Positions 24,348 through 33,681 of a stretch of DNA of 64,000 nt are shown here, piece by piece (the stretch's first letter is position 1; the number at the start of each line of letters is the position of its first letter). A model generated the notes under the pieces. That model saw only the letters and a program-made list of their open reading frames with translations, ran no database searches and was not told the origin of the DNA. The position numbers were made by a program, and so were the translations under genes. The stretch is from Xenorhabdus doucetiae (GTDB lineage: Bacteria > Pseudomonadota > Gammaproteobacteria > Enterobacterales > Enterobacteriaceae). The DNA lies in the NCBI RefSeq assembly GCF_000968195.1, contig NZ_FO704550.1, positions 2,604,001 to 2,668,000 of the forward strand, given 5' to 3'.

Positions 24348-25595
24348 TTATTGACCACTCAAAATCCGCGCTGGATCAAGTTTACTGGCTCGACGGGCAG
24401 GATACCAACTCGCCAACAAACTTAATACCAATGCCGTTAGCAAAACATAAAGCACATCCGTGAGGTGTAATTCTGACGGCAGAAAATCGATAAAATAGAT
24501 ATCGCCTGAAAGAAGTTGGTGCCCAAGCAGCTTTTCCAATCCTTTAATGATAGTCGTCAAATTTAATGATGTGAAAATCCCGACCACCACACCGACCAGG
24601 CTGCCTATCATACCGGTGAGTAATCCATACCATAAAAAAATGGCCCTGATATGGCTATCCTTGGCACCCAGTGTACGTAGTATAGCGATATCGCTGCTTT
24701 TATCCTTCACAGCCATAATCAGCGTTGAAATAATATTAAAGCAAGCGACGCCGATAACCAGCACCATCGCCAGATACATAATGCTGCGCACCATCTGGAT
24801 ATCGTTATACATATAACCGTAATCTTTGACCCAGGTGCTGATATACACATATTTTCCCGTCGCGTTGCCGGCGTCCCAAACACGCTGCTCTGCGGCAAAA
24901 ACATTATCTGCTTTAATCGCAATCCCTGTGATGGCATTGGCATAATCCAGATAATGCTGGGCATCAGGCAAAGGCACAAGGGCTAAACTGTGATCCAACA
25001 TGCCGCTCAACTGGAAAATACCCGCAACGTGTAAGCGGATGCGTTTAGGCTGTAACAGTTTCAGGCTGGCATCGTTATTGGGGATCATGACCGTCACCCA
25101 ATCACCTTGTTTCACGTGCAGCGAATTGGCCACTCCCTGCCCCAGAATCACCTGATTTTCTCCTGCCCTGAATGTTTTCCATGCCCCATCACGCACAAAC
25201 TGAGGCAAGGTACTCACGCTGTTCTCTGTCTCCAGATCGACACCCCGCACCTGTATCGCATGGAGCTTTTCGCCACGCTCCATCAGGCCGGTAAACTCAA
25301 TATAGGGCGAGGCGCCGACAATACCCGGTGTCTGTTTTACCCGCCTGAGCGCCGTTTCCCAATCCTGAAAAGGCTGCTCCACCGCATAAATTTGCCCATG
25401 TGGAACCACGGAAAGTATCCGGTTTTTCAGTTCCCGCTCAAAACCATTCATGGCACTCAGGCCAATAATCAGTACCGCGACGCCCAGCATAATGCCCAGC
25501 GTTGAAATGACTGAGATCAGGGAAACCATCCCTGAACGACGCCGGCCCCGACTAAATCGTAATGCGGTAAATAATGCAAGAGGCAGATTTACCAT
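24348..25595 (-). CDS. lolE: Lipoprotein-releasing ABC transporter permease LolE
   Basis: Inner-membrane subunit of LolCDE, which extracts outer-membrane lipoproteins and passes them to LolA. 415 residues (E. coli 414). MacB-type topology: an N-terminal membrane helix (about 25-45, GVAVLIIGLSAMNGFE), a large periplasmic domain, and three C-terminal helices with FNIISTLIMAVKDKSSDIAILRTLGA as the coupling region that contacts LolD. LolE is the subunit that binds the lipoprotein substrate. Starts at 25595, overlapping the final base of lolD; ends one base before cobB. Confidence 0.95.
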   Translation of the reverse strand: MVNLPLALFTALRFSRGRRRSGMVSLISVISTLGIMLGVAVLIIGLSAMNGFERELKNRILSVVPHGQIYAVEQPFQDWETALRRVKQTPGIVGASPYIEFTGLMERGEKLHAIQVRGVDLETENSVSTLPQFVRDGAWKTFRAGENQVILGQGVANSLHVKQGDWVTVMIPNNDASLKLLQPKRIRLHVAGIFQLSGMLDHSLALVPLPDAQHYLDYANAITGIAIKADNVFAAEQRVWDAGNATGKYVYISTWVKDYGYMYNDIQMVRSIMYLAMVLVIGVACFNIISTLIMAVKDKSSDIAILRTLGAKDSHIRAIFLWYGLLTGMIGSLVGVVVGIFTSLNLTTIIKGLEKLLGHQLLSGDIYFIDFLPSELHLTDVLYVLLTALVLSLLASWYPARRASKLDPARILSGQ

Positions 25596-26296
25596 TACAT
25601 CTCCCCCGTCAGGGTTAATTCATCCTGTAAATACCCATCACGCATTTCCACCTGCCGTGTCAGTTGCCGGGCTAATTTCAGATCATGGGTGACCACCAGA
25701 AATGCCGTGCCTTGCTGGTGGTTCAATTCTTGCAGCAGTTGAAACACACTGTCGGCATTGCGTTGGTCAAGGTTACCCGTTGGCTCATCCGCCAATACCA
25801 GTGACGGTTGGTTGACCAGTGCCCGTGCAATGGCGACACGTTGACGTTCTCCTCCCGACAGTTCGGATGGCCGGTGATGCGCCCGCTGTTCCAGCCCAAC
25901 CGCAGCCAGCATCTCCCGCGCTTTTTGTTGGGCATGGCGTTTCTGCCCCCCAATCAACAGGGGCATCGCCACATTCTCCAGTGCCGTAAAATCAGGCAAT
26001 AAATGGTGAAACTGATAAATAAAACCAATTTCACGGTTACGCAGTTCTGCCCGCGCAGACGAAGACATTTGGTTAAGGGATTGACCCTTAAAAAGCACTT
26101 CACCCGATGTCGGTGAATCCAGACCACCCAATAAGTGCAGAAGTGTACTTTTACCCGACCCCGAACTGCCGACAATGGCCATTATTTCGCCTTGCTGCAT
26201 GGAAAAAGTGACATGCTTCAGCACTTCTGTCGAAATCTTTCCTTCCTGATATTTTTTGCACAGGTGATGACACACTAATAACGGGTGATTACTCAT
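25595..26296 (-). CDS. lolD: Lipoprotein-releasing ABC transporter ATPase LolD
   Basis: Cytoplasmic ATPase of LolCDE. 233 residues, the same as E. coli. Walker A GSSGSGKSTLLHLLGG at about residues 42-57, Q-loop YQFHHLLPDFTALENVAMP, signature LSGGERQRVAIARAL, Walker B LVLADEPTGNLD and H-loop VVTHD. The LolD-specific stretch around HHLLPDFTA after the Q-loop is present. Overlaps lolC by 8 bases and lolE by one base, so the three genes are translationally coupled. Confidence 0.96.
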   Translation of the reverse strand: MSNHPLLVCHHLCKKYQEGKISTEVLKHVTFSMQQGEIMAIVGSSGSGKSTLLHLLGGLDSPTSGEVLFKGQSLNQMSSSARAELRNREIGFIYQFHHLLPDFTALENVAMPLLIGGQKRHAQQKAREMLAAVGLEQRAHHRPSELSGGERQRVAIARALVNQPSLVLADEPTGNLDQRNADSVFQLLQELNHQQGTAFLVVTHDLKLARQLTRQVEMRDGYLQDELTLTGEM

Positions 26297-27491
26297 AACG
26301 TAAAGCCTCAGCAGGTTGGGTGGCAGCCGCGCGCCAGGAAGGGTATAAAGTCGAGATTAAGGCGATCAGCATGGCACTGAGGGCAATCATCATCACTTGC
26401 ACAGCATCAATCGCTACCGGTAATTGAATGCCCTCTGCCAACAAACCAATAATCGGCATGAAAGTATTTAACTGGCTGGAGAGCAACACCCCCAATCCCG
26501 TTCCCAACAGAGCACCGAGGATGCCAGCGCCCGCCCCTTGGATCATAAAAATGGCCATGACCTGACGGCGAGTCAGCCCTTGCGTCTGCAAGATAGCGAT
26601 TTCACCCTGTTTTTCCATCACCAACAAAGAGAGAGAAGTGATAATGTTAAACGCCGCGACCGCAATAATCAGGCTCAACAATAACCCCATCATATTTTTC
26701 TCCATGCGAACCGCCTGAAAGAATTCGCCCTTGCGTTCGCGCCAGTCTTTCCATACCAGCCCTGCGGGAAGCGTTTGTTGGCTCAACTCATCGACTAATA
26801 GAGGCTGATTGAGGTACAAACGCCAGCCCGTGATATTCCCCACGGGGTAACGCAGCAATCTGGCCGCATCCTGTTGATTGACCAGCATTTCTGTCCCATC
26901 AACTTCACTGTTGGCGAAAAATGTGCCCGCGACAGTGAATAAACGCTGACTGGGAATTCTGCCCATAGGCGTTAACTGGCTGGCACTCGGCACAATGACC
27001 CGGATTTGATCACCCCGTTTTACCCCCAATTTTGCCGCCAGTTTTTCGCCCAGAATGACAAAATAACGTCCAGGTTGTAATTGGCTTCGATCAACATTGA
27101 CAAGATGTTCTGTCAGCGGTGCATATTCATCATGGTTAATCCCCAACATGACACCCACCCCAACATTGTGGTGACTCTGTAATACCACATCCCCTTGCAC
27201 GATAGGGGTAATGCGATTGACTCCCTTTAACCCCGCAAGCTGGCTACTCGGATGTTCTGCCGGGCTGACAGAGCCTTTTTCCGAAGTAATGACAGCCTGT
27301 GGCATAAAACCCAGAATGCTGCTTTCCAGTGAACGCTCAAAGCCATTCATCACTGACAGCACCGTGATCAACGCCGCGACGCCCAGCGTAATGCCAATCG
27401 CCGACAGCCATGAAACAAAACGGCCAAATTTATCGACCGCTCGCCCGCGCATATAGCGCAATCCTATAAATAATGAGACAGATTGGAACAT
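26289..27491 (-). CDS. lolC: Lipoprotein-releasing ABC transporter permease LolC
   Basis: Second membrane subunit of LolCDE. 400 residues (E. coli 399). Same MacB-like layout as LolE: first helix at about 25-45, periplasmic domain, three C-terminal helices with FNIITSLSLLVMEKQGEIAILQTQGL. LolC recruits the chaperone LolA through a periplasmic hook loop; the segment VIVPSASQLTPMGRIPSQR at about residues 165-183 corresponds to it. First gene of lolCDE-cobB, divergent from mfd with 199 bases between. ATG at 27491. Confidence 0.95.
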   Translation of the reverse strand: MFQSVSLFIGLRYMRGRAVDKFGRFVSWLSAIGITLGVAALITVLSVMNGFERSLESSILGFMPQAVITSEKGSVSPAEHPSSQLAGLKGVNRITPIVQGDVVLQSHHNVGVGVMLGINHDEYAPLTEHLVNVDRSQLQPGRYFVILGEKLAAKLGVKRGDQIRVIVPSASQLTPMGRIPSQRLFTVAGTFFANSEVDGTEMLVNQQDAARLLRYPVGNITGWRLYLNQPLLVDELSQQTLPAGLVWKDWRERKGEFFQAVRMEKNMMGLLLSLIIAVAAFNIITSLSLLVMEKQGEIAILQTQGLTRRQVMAIFMIQGAGAGILGALLGTGLGVLLSSQLNTFMPIIGLLAEGIQLPVAIDAVQVMMIALSAMLIALISTLYPSWRAAATQPAEALRYE

Positions 27492-27690
27492 GAAATCTGT
27501 TACGCCCCTGTTGCCAAAGCAAAGTGTTCGGGGATAATAAAGGGTAGCAATACTTTATGGAACCACCCGTATCCCGGTTCTGCGGTTTTTTTTACTTTCT
27601 CTCAACCTGCCAGCGTATTTATTGTAAGGCTACTGGGTTAAAAATGTGTTGGGAATGGACTGAATCTTAGAGAACACATATCAAACACTT

Positions 27691-30600
27691 ATGTCAGCAA
27701 AATACCGTTATCAACTTCCTGAACGCCGCGGTGATAGCCGCTCTCTGGGCCATTTGACCGGCGCAGCCTGTGCCGTTGAATGTGCCGCAATCATTGAACG
27801 TCACTCAGGGCCAATACTGCTGGTGACCAAAGATATGCAGAATGCCCTGCGATTGCGTGATGAAATTCAACAGTTCACCCACGCCCCCATCAATACTATG
27901 TCAGATTGGGAAACTCTGCCCTACGACAGTTTTTCTCCTCACCAAGAAATCATCTCCAACCGCCTGTCCACGCTTTATCATTTACCCTTTATGACGAAAG
28001 GGGCATTAATCCTTCCCGTTAATACCCTGATGCAACGTGTCTGCCCACACGATTATCTCAAGGGTCATGCGCTGGTTATGCACAAAGGGCAGCGTCTTTC
28101 ACGTGATAAACTGCGGGCAGAGCTAGAACAGGCGGGTTATCGTCGCGTTGAACAGGTACTGGAACATGGCGAGTTTGCCACGCGCGGCGCTTTGTTTGAT
28201 CTCTTCCCGATGGGCAGTGAACACCCTTACCGCATCGATTTTTTTGATGATGAGATCGACAGCCTGCGTACTTTTGATGTGGATAGCCAGCGTACCTTGG
28301 CCGAAGTGGAAAAAATCAGTTTATTGCCGGCACATGAATTCCCAACCGACCAAGAGGCGATTGAGCTGTTTCGCAGCCAATGGCGTGAACAGTTTGAAGT
28401 CCGTCGTGATGCTGAACATGTTTATCAGCAAGTCAGTAAAAAAATGCTGCCGGCGGGCATTGAGTATTGGCAACCGTTGTTTTTTGAACAACCTTTGCCT
28501 GCCATCTTTGACTATTTGCCCGAAAATACCCTGTTAATTACCCAGAATTTGACCCATGCTGCGGAACGTTTCTGGCAAGATGCGAAACAACGCTTTGAGA
28601 GCCGCAAAGTTGACCCCATGCGCCCGTTGCTCGCGCCTGAACAGTTATGGTTGCCGGTCAATAAGCTATTTTCAGAACTGAAAAACTGGCCCCGCATTGA
28701 AGTCGATAACGATCCCCTGCCGCAAAAAGCAAAGAATACCAACCTTGCCTATCATCCGCTGCCTGATTTATCGGTTGCGGCACAACAGAAAGCCCCATTG
28801 GATAAATTACGCCGTTTCATGGAGCAATTCAGCGACGGAGGCAAAATCGTATTTTCAGTGGAAAGTGAGGGACGCCGGGAATCCGTACAGGAATTACTAT
28901 CCCGCATCAAAATCAATCCGATAAAAATAAACCAGCTCACTGACGCCGACAGCCCCGGCCATTATTTGATGGTTGGCGCCGCAGAGCACGGTTTTGTTGA
29001 TGAAGACCACCATCTCGCGTTGATTTGTGAAAGTGACATGCTTGGCGAACGGGTCAGCCGCCGCCGTCAAGATAATCGGCGAACCATCAATACCGATACC
29101 CTTATCCGCAATCTCGCTGAATTACGGCACGGACAGCCGGTGGTTCACCTTGAGCATGGTGTTGGGCGTTATCAGGGGTTAATCACGTTAGAAGCGGGTG
29201 GCATTAAGGCCGAGTATCTTATCCTGACTTATGCCGGAGAAGATAAATTATATGTGCCTGTCTCTTCCCTTCATCTCATCAGCCGTTATGCAGGTGGTGC
29301 TGAGGAGAGTGCCCCGTTGCATAAATTGGGCGGGGAGGCCTGGAGCAAAGCCCGCCAGAAAGCGGCTGAAAAGGTGCGGGATGTTGCCGCCGAGCTGTTG
29401 GATGTTTACGCACAACGTGCCGTTAAACCCGGTTTTGCTTTCGCAAACGATCGCGAACAATACCAACTGTTTTGCCAAAGTTTTCCCTTTGATACGACGC
29501 CCGATCAAGAACAAGCCATCAATGCGGTACTTGACGATATGTGCGAACCGATTGCCATGGACAGGCTGGTATGTGGCGATGTCGGCTTTGGGAAAACAGA
29601 AGTGGCGATGCGCGCGGCATTCCTGTCCATTATCAACAATAAGCAAGTGGCTGTCTTGGTGCCGACCACCTTATTGGCCCAACAGCATTACGATAATTTC
29701 CGCGATCGCTTTGCCAATTGGCCGGTGCATATTGAAGTGATGTCACGCTTTCGTAGTGCCAAAGAACAGCAGCAAGTCATTGATATGGCAGCGGAAGGTA
29801 AAGTAGATATCATTATTGGTACTCATAAACTCCTGCAAAGTGATCTGCGCTGGAAAGATCTCGGTTTGTTGATCGTTGATGAAGAGCATCGTTTCGGGGT
29901 TCGGCATAAAGAGCGGATTAAATCGATTCGGGCAGATGTTGATGTTCTGACCCTGACAGCAACCCCAATCCCACGTACCCTCAATATGGCAATGAGTGGG
30001 ATGCGCGATCTCTCCATTATCGCCACGCCCCCTGCCCGTCGTCTGGCGGTGAAAACGTTTGTGCGTGAATATGATAGCCTCGTGGTGCGCGAATCTATCC
30101 TGCGCGAAATTTTGCGCGGCGGCCAAGTTTACTATCTGTATAACGATGTTGAAAATATCGAAAAAGCCAAAGCCCGGCTGGAAGAGTTAGTTCCCGAAGC
30201 CCGAATTGTGGTAGGGCACGGGCAAATGCGCGAGCGCGATTTGGAACGCGTGATGACCGATTTTCATCATCAGCGTTTTAATGTGTTGGTGTGTACCACG
30301 ATTATCGAAACCGGTATCGATATCCCCAGCGCCAATACCATCATCATTGAACGTGCCGATCATTTTGGTTTAGCCCAATTACACCAATTACGTGGGCGTG
30401 TCGGGCGTTCCCACCACCAAGCCTATGCTTATTTGCTGACGCCACACCCAAAAGCCATGACCAGCGACGCGAAAAAACGGCTGGAGGCTATTGCCTCTCT
30501 CGAAGATCTGGGCGCGGGTTTTGCCTTGGCGACTCACGATTTGGAAATTCGCGGAGCCGGCGAATTATTGGGTGAAGACCAAAGCGGACAGATGGCCAGT

Positions 30601-31143
30601 ATCGGTTTTACGCTCTATATGGAATTATTGGAAAGTGCGGTTGATGCGTTAAAGGAGGGACGGGAACCTTCACTCGAAGATCTCACCAACAACCAGACCG
30701 AGATAGAACTGCGTATGCCTGTGCTTTTGCCTGATGACTATATTCCGGATGTCAACATGCGCTTATCGTTCTATAAACGCATCGCCAGCGCACAGGATAA
30801 TAGCGAACTGGATGAGCTAAAAGTGGAACTTATTGACCGATTTGGCGCTCTGCCTGATCCGGGACGCCAACTGTTGCAATCTGCTGCTATTCGCCTGATC
30901 GCCCAACAACTCGGTATCAAGCGCATTGAAGCGTATGAAAAAGGCGGTTTTATTGAGTTTGGCAGTCACAATAAAGTCGATCCGAATTATCTTATTAGCT
31001 TGTTACAAACGCAGCCTAATGTTTACCGATTAGATGGCCCCTTTAAATTAAAATTTATGACTGAATTAACCGAGCGGGCTTCCCGTTTATCTTTTATTCA
31101 ACAATTATTAGAAAACTTCGTTCAGCACAAAAGTGATACCTAA
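27691..31143 (+). CDS. mfd: Transcription-repair coupling factor Mfd
   Basis: DNA translocase that removes RNA polymerase stalled at lesions and recruits UvrA. 1150 residues (E. coli 1148). The UvrB-homology domains occupy about residues 1-350; the RNA polymerase interaction domain (CarD-like, ELRHGQPVVHLEHGVGRYQGL) is near 475-545; the SF2/RecG-like translocase shows CGDVGFGKTEVAMRAAF (Walker A), LLIVDEEHRFG (DEEH box), LTATPIPRT (motif III) and the QLRGRVGRS motif VI; the C-terminal autoinhibitory TRCF domain is complete (LPDDYIPDVNMRLSFYKRI). ATG at 27691; no strong Shine-Dalgarno precedes it. Neighbours match E. coli apart from loss of ycfT, ldtC and bhsA from this segment. Confidence 0.97.
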   Translation: MSAKYRYQLPERRGDSRSLGHLTGAACAVECAAIIERHSGPILLVTKDMQNALRLRDEIQQFTHAPINTMSDWETLPYDSFSPHQEIISNRLSTLYHLPFMTKGALILPVNTLMQRVCPHDYLKGHALVMHKGQRLSRDKLRAELEQAGYRRVEQVLEHGEFATRGALFDLFPMGSEHPYRIDFFDDEIDSLRTFDVDSQRTLAEVEKISLLPAHEFPTDQEAIELFRSQWREQFEVRRDAEHVYQQVSKKMLPAGIEYWQPLFFEQPLPAIFDYLPENTLLITQNLTHAAERFWQDAKQRFESRKVDPMRPLLAPEQLWLPVNKLFSELKNWPRIEVDNDPLPQKAKNTNLAYHPLPDLSVAAQQKAPLDKLRRFMEQFSDGGKIVFSVESEGRRESVQELLSRIKINPIKINQLTDADSPGHYLMVGAAEHGFVDEDHHLALICESDMLGERVSRRRQDNRRTINTDTLIRNLAELRHGQPVVHLEHGVGRYQGLITLEAGGIKAEYLILTYAGEDKLYVPVSSLHLISRYAGGAEESAPLHKLGGEAWSKARQKAAEKVRDVAAELLDVYAQRAVKPGFAFANDREQYQLFCQSFPFDTTPDQEQAINAVLDDMCEPIAMDRLVCGDVGFGKTEVAMRAAFLSIINNKQVAVLVPTTLLAQQHYDNFRDRFANWPVHIEVMSRFRSAKEQQQVIDMAAEGKVDIIIGTHKLLQSDLRWKDLGLLIVDEEHRFGVRHKERIKSIRADVDVLTLTATPIPRTLNMAMSGMRDLSIIATPPARRLAVKTFVREYDSLVVRESILREILRGGQVYYLYNDVENIEKAKARLEELVPEARIVVGHGQMRERDLERVMTDFHHQRFNVLVCTTIIETGIDIPSANTIIIERADHFGLAQLHQLRGRVGRSHHQAYAYLLTPHPKAMTSDAKKRLEAIASLEDLGAGFALATHDLEIRGAGELLGEDQSGQMASIGFTLYMELLESAVDALKEGREPSLEDLTNNQTEIELRMPVLLPDDYIPDVNMRLSFYKRIASAQDNSELDELKVELIDRFGALPDPGRQLLQSAAIRLIAQQLGIKRIEAYEKGGFIEFGSHNKVDPNYLISLLQTQPNVYRLDGPFKLKFMTELTERASRLSFIQQLLENFVQHKSDT

Positions 31144-31206
31144 CTGATATCAATAGTCACTTGAACGATGAAAAAGTGATGCCACGGTTGTATTAGTAAA
31201 AGAAAA

Positions 31207-31689
31207 TCATTGTTGTGAATATGATTTCAGAACTAATTGGCCTTTTGTATTTAACGGGATAGTGTCATCGGGTTTGTACTCTATCCTGATTTTTCCTGGT
31301 TGCTCTCCAATGACATAATTGACGTCATACGCGACAATACGTGGTTTCTTAAAATTAAATTCTGTGCAATTTTTTAACACTGAATGGGTTAAAGCAGGAT
31401 ATTCCCTATTTGCTTTCAAGTGTTCAAGAAGGGTTAAAATACGATATTGATATGCAGTTAAATGATTGCCTGCAATAGTTTTTACTGTAGCAGGAATGGG
31501 AAATGCCACAATAGGGCAATAGGATTGACGAAAAACAACCGTTGATCTGATCGGGTCTGAAGATAATACGTGTGCAACGCTAGGGCGTGGAGATTCAAAA
31601 TAAAACGTTGCGGCTACACCAATGATGGCAATAGTAATGATAGTCATTATAGCACCAATTACATACTGTCTTATCGTTAGTTTAACCAC
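31207..31689 (-). CDS. UmoD/YcfJ-like membrane-anchored protein
   Basis: 160 residues. One N-terminal membrane segment (residues about 9-29, VIGAIMTIITIAIIGVAATF) with a periplasmic remainder. The C-terminal portion CTEFNFKKPRIVAYDVNYVI, then GEQPGKIRIEYKPDDTIPLNTKGQL, fits the C-terminal pattern of the YcfJ/UmoD family (a cysteine, then VxYDVxY-x-G-x-x-G-x-(V/I)-R-x-x-x-x-P, IP...G.L). The location between mfd and ndh is where E. coli ycfJ lies, which supports this. In Proteus mirabilis UmoD raises expression of flhDC and swarming; related proteins signal through the Rcs pathway. The glycine-zipper of YcfJ was not seen. Function here is inference from family and position. Confidence 0.6.
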   Translation of the reverse strand: MVKLTIRQYVIGAIMTIITIAIIGVAATFYFESPRPSVAHVLSSDPIRSTVVFRQSYCPIVAFPIPATVKTIAGNHLTAYQYRILTLLEHLKANREYPALTHSVLKNCTEFNFKKPRIVAYDVNYVIGEQPGKIRIEYKPDDTIPLNTKGQLVLKSYSQQ

Positions 31690-32254
31690 ATAACACCTTG
31701 ATATATTTTATAATTTTACACGGAATTTAATTAAAATAATATTTCCCCATTATATGAATTAAGCTAAAAATGCGCTAAATTCATTTTTGAGAAAAATCCT
31801 ATTTCATTAATTCAGTAAATTCATTGAGCATATAGCCATTTATTATTGTGAATAATTTCAGGATTGACTTTTCGAAAAAACATTTTCTATACCTGTTTCA
31901 TTCAGACTTAGTACATGAAAACTTAGTCACTGTCATACTAAAAACGGTCAAATAAAAAGTACATACAACATAAAAGATATATATCATTCCTAATATCTCT
32001 AATCCTACAGACTGAAAAAAATTGTGATACCAGGGTAACCTGACTAAATCGCGCCTTATTATAACGATTAATTAAATTTACTAATAAATTATTAGATTAT
32101 CTATTGAGTCGGTATACATCACTAAATCAATTGAATGTATTTTGTATCCCATATCAATATAATCACAGGCCATTATTTAATAAAATATCACAGATAACAA
32201 TAATGAATTAATTAAGATGAGATCTGTATTTAATTTAAATACGCCTTTATTCAT
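31690..32254. other. AT-rich intergenic region
   Basis: About 565 bases upstream of the UmoD-like gene with its promoter on the minus strand. No open frame or repeat could be supported. Its right end leads into a plus-strand promoter-like box and terminator at 32255-32370. Confidence 0.5.
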
Positions 32255-32260
32255 TATAAT
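32255..32260 (+). promoter_or_regulatory. Consensus -10 box of a possible small plus-strand transcript
   Basis: A perfect TATAAT at 32255-32260; the best -35 at about 17 bases upstream is poor (AATTTA). It lies about 70 bases before a plus-strand terminator (32328-32370). A GGAG (32280-32283) and ATG (32294) occur between them, opening a 28-codon frame. Confidence 0.35.
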
Positions 32261-32327
32261 AAACAACTGAAGTAAATTTGGAGAAGAATAATTATGGTAT
32301 GTATAATAATAAATATAATGGCAGGTC

Positions 32328-32370
32328 AATGGCTCACCTCAATTAATTACTTTAAGATGAGCCATTTTTT
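32328..32370 (+). terminator. Rho-independent terminator facing the plus strand, antisense side of ndh 3' end
   Basis: Perfect 9-bp arms AATGGCTCA (32328-32336) and TGAGCCATT (32358-32366) with a 21-base loop; the plus strand continues with T-rich TTTTTTCG. On the minus strand the tail is GACCTGCC, so it is a poor terminator for ndh itself. It therefore appears to end a rightward transcript, although it could reduce ndh read-through as a simple hairpin. Confidence 0.6.
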
Positions 32371-32376
32371 CGCTAA

Positions 32377-33681
32377 TTAATGCAACTTCAAGCGTGGACG
32401 AATAACGCGGTTAATGCCTCCAACCAGCATCATCAAGCCGGTTTTAATGTATCCATGCAAAGCGACCTGATGCATACGATACAAAGAGATGTAAACTATA
32501 CGAGCAATACGACCTTCAACCATCATTGAACCACGCATCAAGTTCCCCATCAGGCTACCAACCGTACTGAACTTGGATAATGAAACCAATGAACCATGAT
32601 CTTTATAAACATACTCTTTCAATGGTTTTTCATTTAACAATGCCAGGATATTATCATAGCAACGGCTTGCCATCTGATGAGCGGACTGGGCACGCGGAGG
32701 AACAAAACCACCCTCTTTTTTCGGGCAGGATGCACAATCCCCAATGGCAAAAACATGATCATCCAGTGTGGTTTGCAGAGTCGGCTTCACCACCAATTGG
32801 TTGATACGGTTTGTTTCCAATCCACCAATCTCTTTCATAAAGTCAGGTGCTTTGATTCCCGCTGCCCAAACCATCAGGGACGCTTTAATCTGTTCGCCGT
32901 CTTTGGTATTCAGCCCGTGCTCATCGGCACTGGTTACCATGGTTTTGGTTAATACCTTAACGCCCAGTTTAGTCAACTCCTGATGAGCCGCACTGGAAAT
33001 ACGTGTCGGCAATGCAGGCAGAATACGCTCTCCCGCTTCAACCAAAGTCACATTCAAGGCATCTGAATTCAGGCTCTCAAAGCCATAACTGTTCAGTTGC
33101 TTAACGGCATTATAGAGTTCTGCGGAAAGCTCTACGCCAGTCGCACCACCACCAACAATCGCGATATTCACTTTTTCTTCTGCACATTGATTAGCAGAAT
33201 ATTTCAGGAACAGGTTTAACATCTCATTGTGGAAACGATGTGCCTGTTGCGGGTTATCAAGGAAAATACAATTATCCTTCACACCCGCGGTGCCAAAATC
33301 GTTAGATTGGCTGCCCAAAGCCATGACAAGAATGTCGTAAGCCAGTTCACGCTCTGGCACCAACAAATCGCTGTCTTCATCACGGATCTCAGCCAGCGTA
33401 ATTTTTTTCTCTTCACGATGGATATTCGTGAGTGTACCCTGCTGGAAATTGAAATAATGGTTACTTGCATGAGCTAAATAACTCAACGCATCAACGCCAT
33501 CATCAAGAGAACCCGTTGCGACTTCATGCAATAGTGGTTTCCATAAATGGCTGTTGTTACGATCCACCAAAGTAATTTCGGCTTTCTTGTTACGCCCTAA
33601 TTTATGCCCCAAACGCGTTGCCAGCTCCAAACCACCAGCGCCCCCACCAATGATGACAATTCTTGTCTTTGGCGTTGTCAT
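32377..33681 (-). CDS. ndh: Type II NADH:quinone oxidoreductase
   Basis: Non-proton-pumping respiratory NADH dehydrogenase attached to the inner membrane; passes electrons from NADH via FAD to quinone. 434 residues, the same as E. coli. Two Rossmann motifs: VIIGGGAGGLELATRLG (FAD, residues 8-24) and AIVGGGATGVELSAELY (NADH, near 175). FAD motif VFAIGDCASCP is near residue 315. The C-terminal amphipathic part (GINRVIRPRLKLH) gives membrane attachment. ATG at 33681. In E. coli FNR represses ndh; no clear FNR box was found. Confidence 0.96.
   Translation of the reverse strand: MTTPKTRIVIIGGGAGGLELATRLGHKLGRNKKAEITLVDRNNSHLWKPLLHEVATGSLDDGVDALSYLAHASNHYFNFQQGTLTNIHREEKKITLAEIRDEDSDLLVPERELAYDILVMALGSQSNDFGTAGVKDNCIFLDNPQQAHRFHNEMLNLFLKYSANQCAEEKVNIAIVGGGATGVELSAELYNAVKQLNSYGFESLNSDALNVTLVEAGERILPALPTRISSAAHQELTKLGVKVLTKTMVTSADEHGLNTKDGEQIKASLMVWAAGIKAPDFMKEIGGLETNRINQLVVKPTLQTTLDDHVFAIGDCASCPKKEGGFVPPRAQSAHQMASRCYDNILALLNEKPLKEYVYKDHGSLVSLSKFSTVGSLMGNLMRGSMMVEGRIARIVYISLYRMHQVALHGYIKTGLMMLVGGINRVIRPRLKLH

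Noticed and set aside
32294..32380. 28-codon frame with GGAG before ATG near ndh
   Set aside because: The plus-strand terminator falls inside the frame before its stop codon and the frame runs into the ndh 3' end, so a translated product is unlikely; kept only as part of a small-transcript finding.
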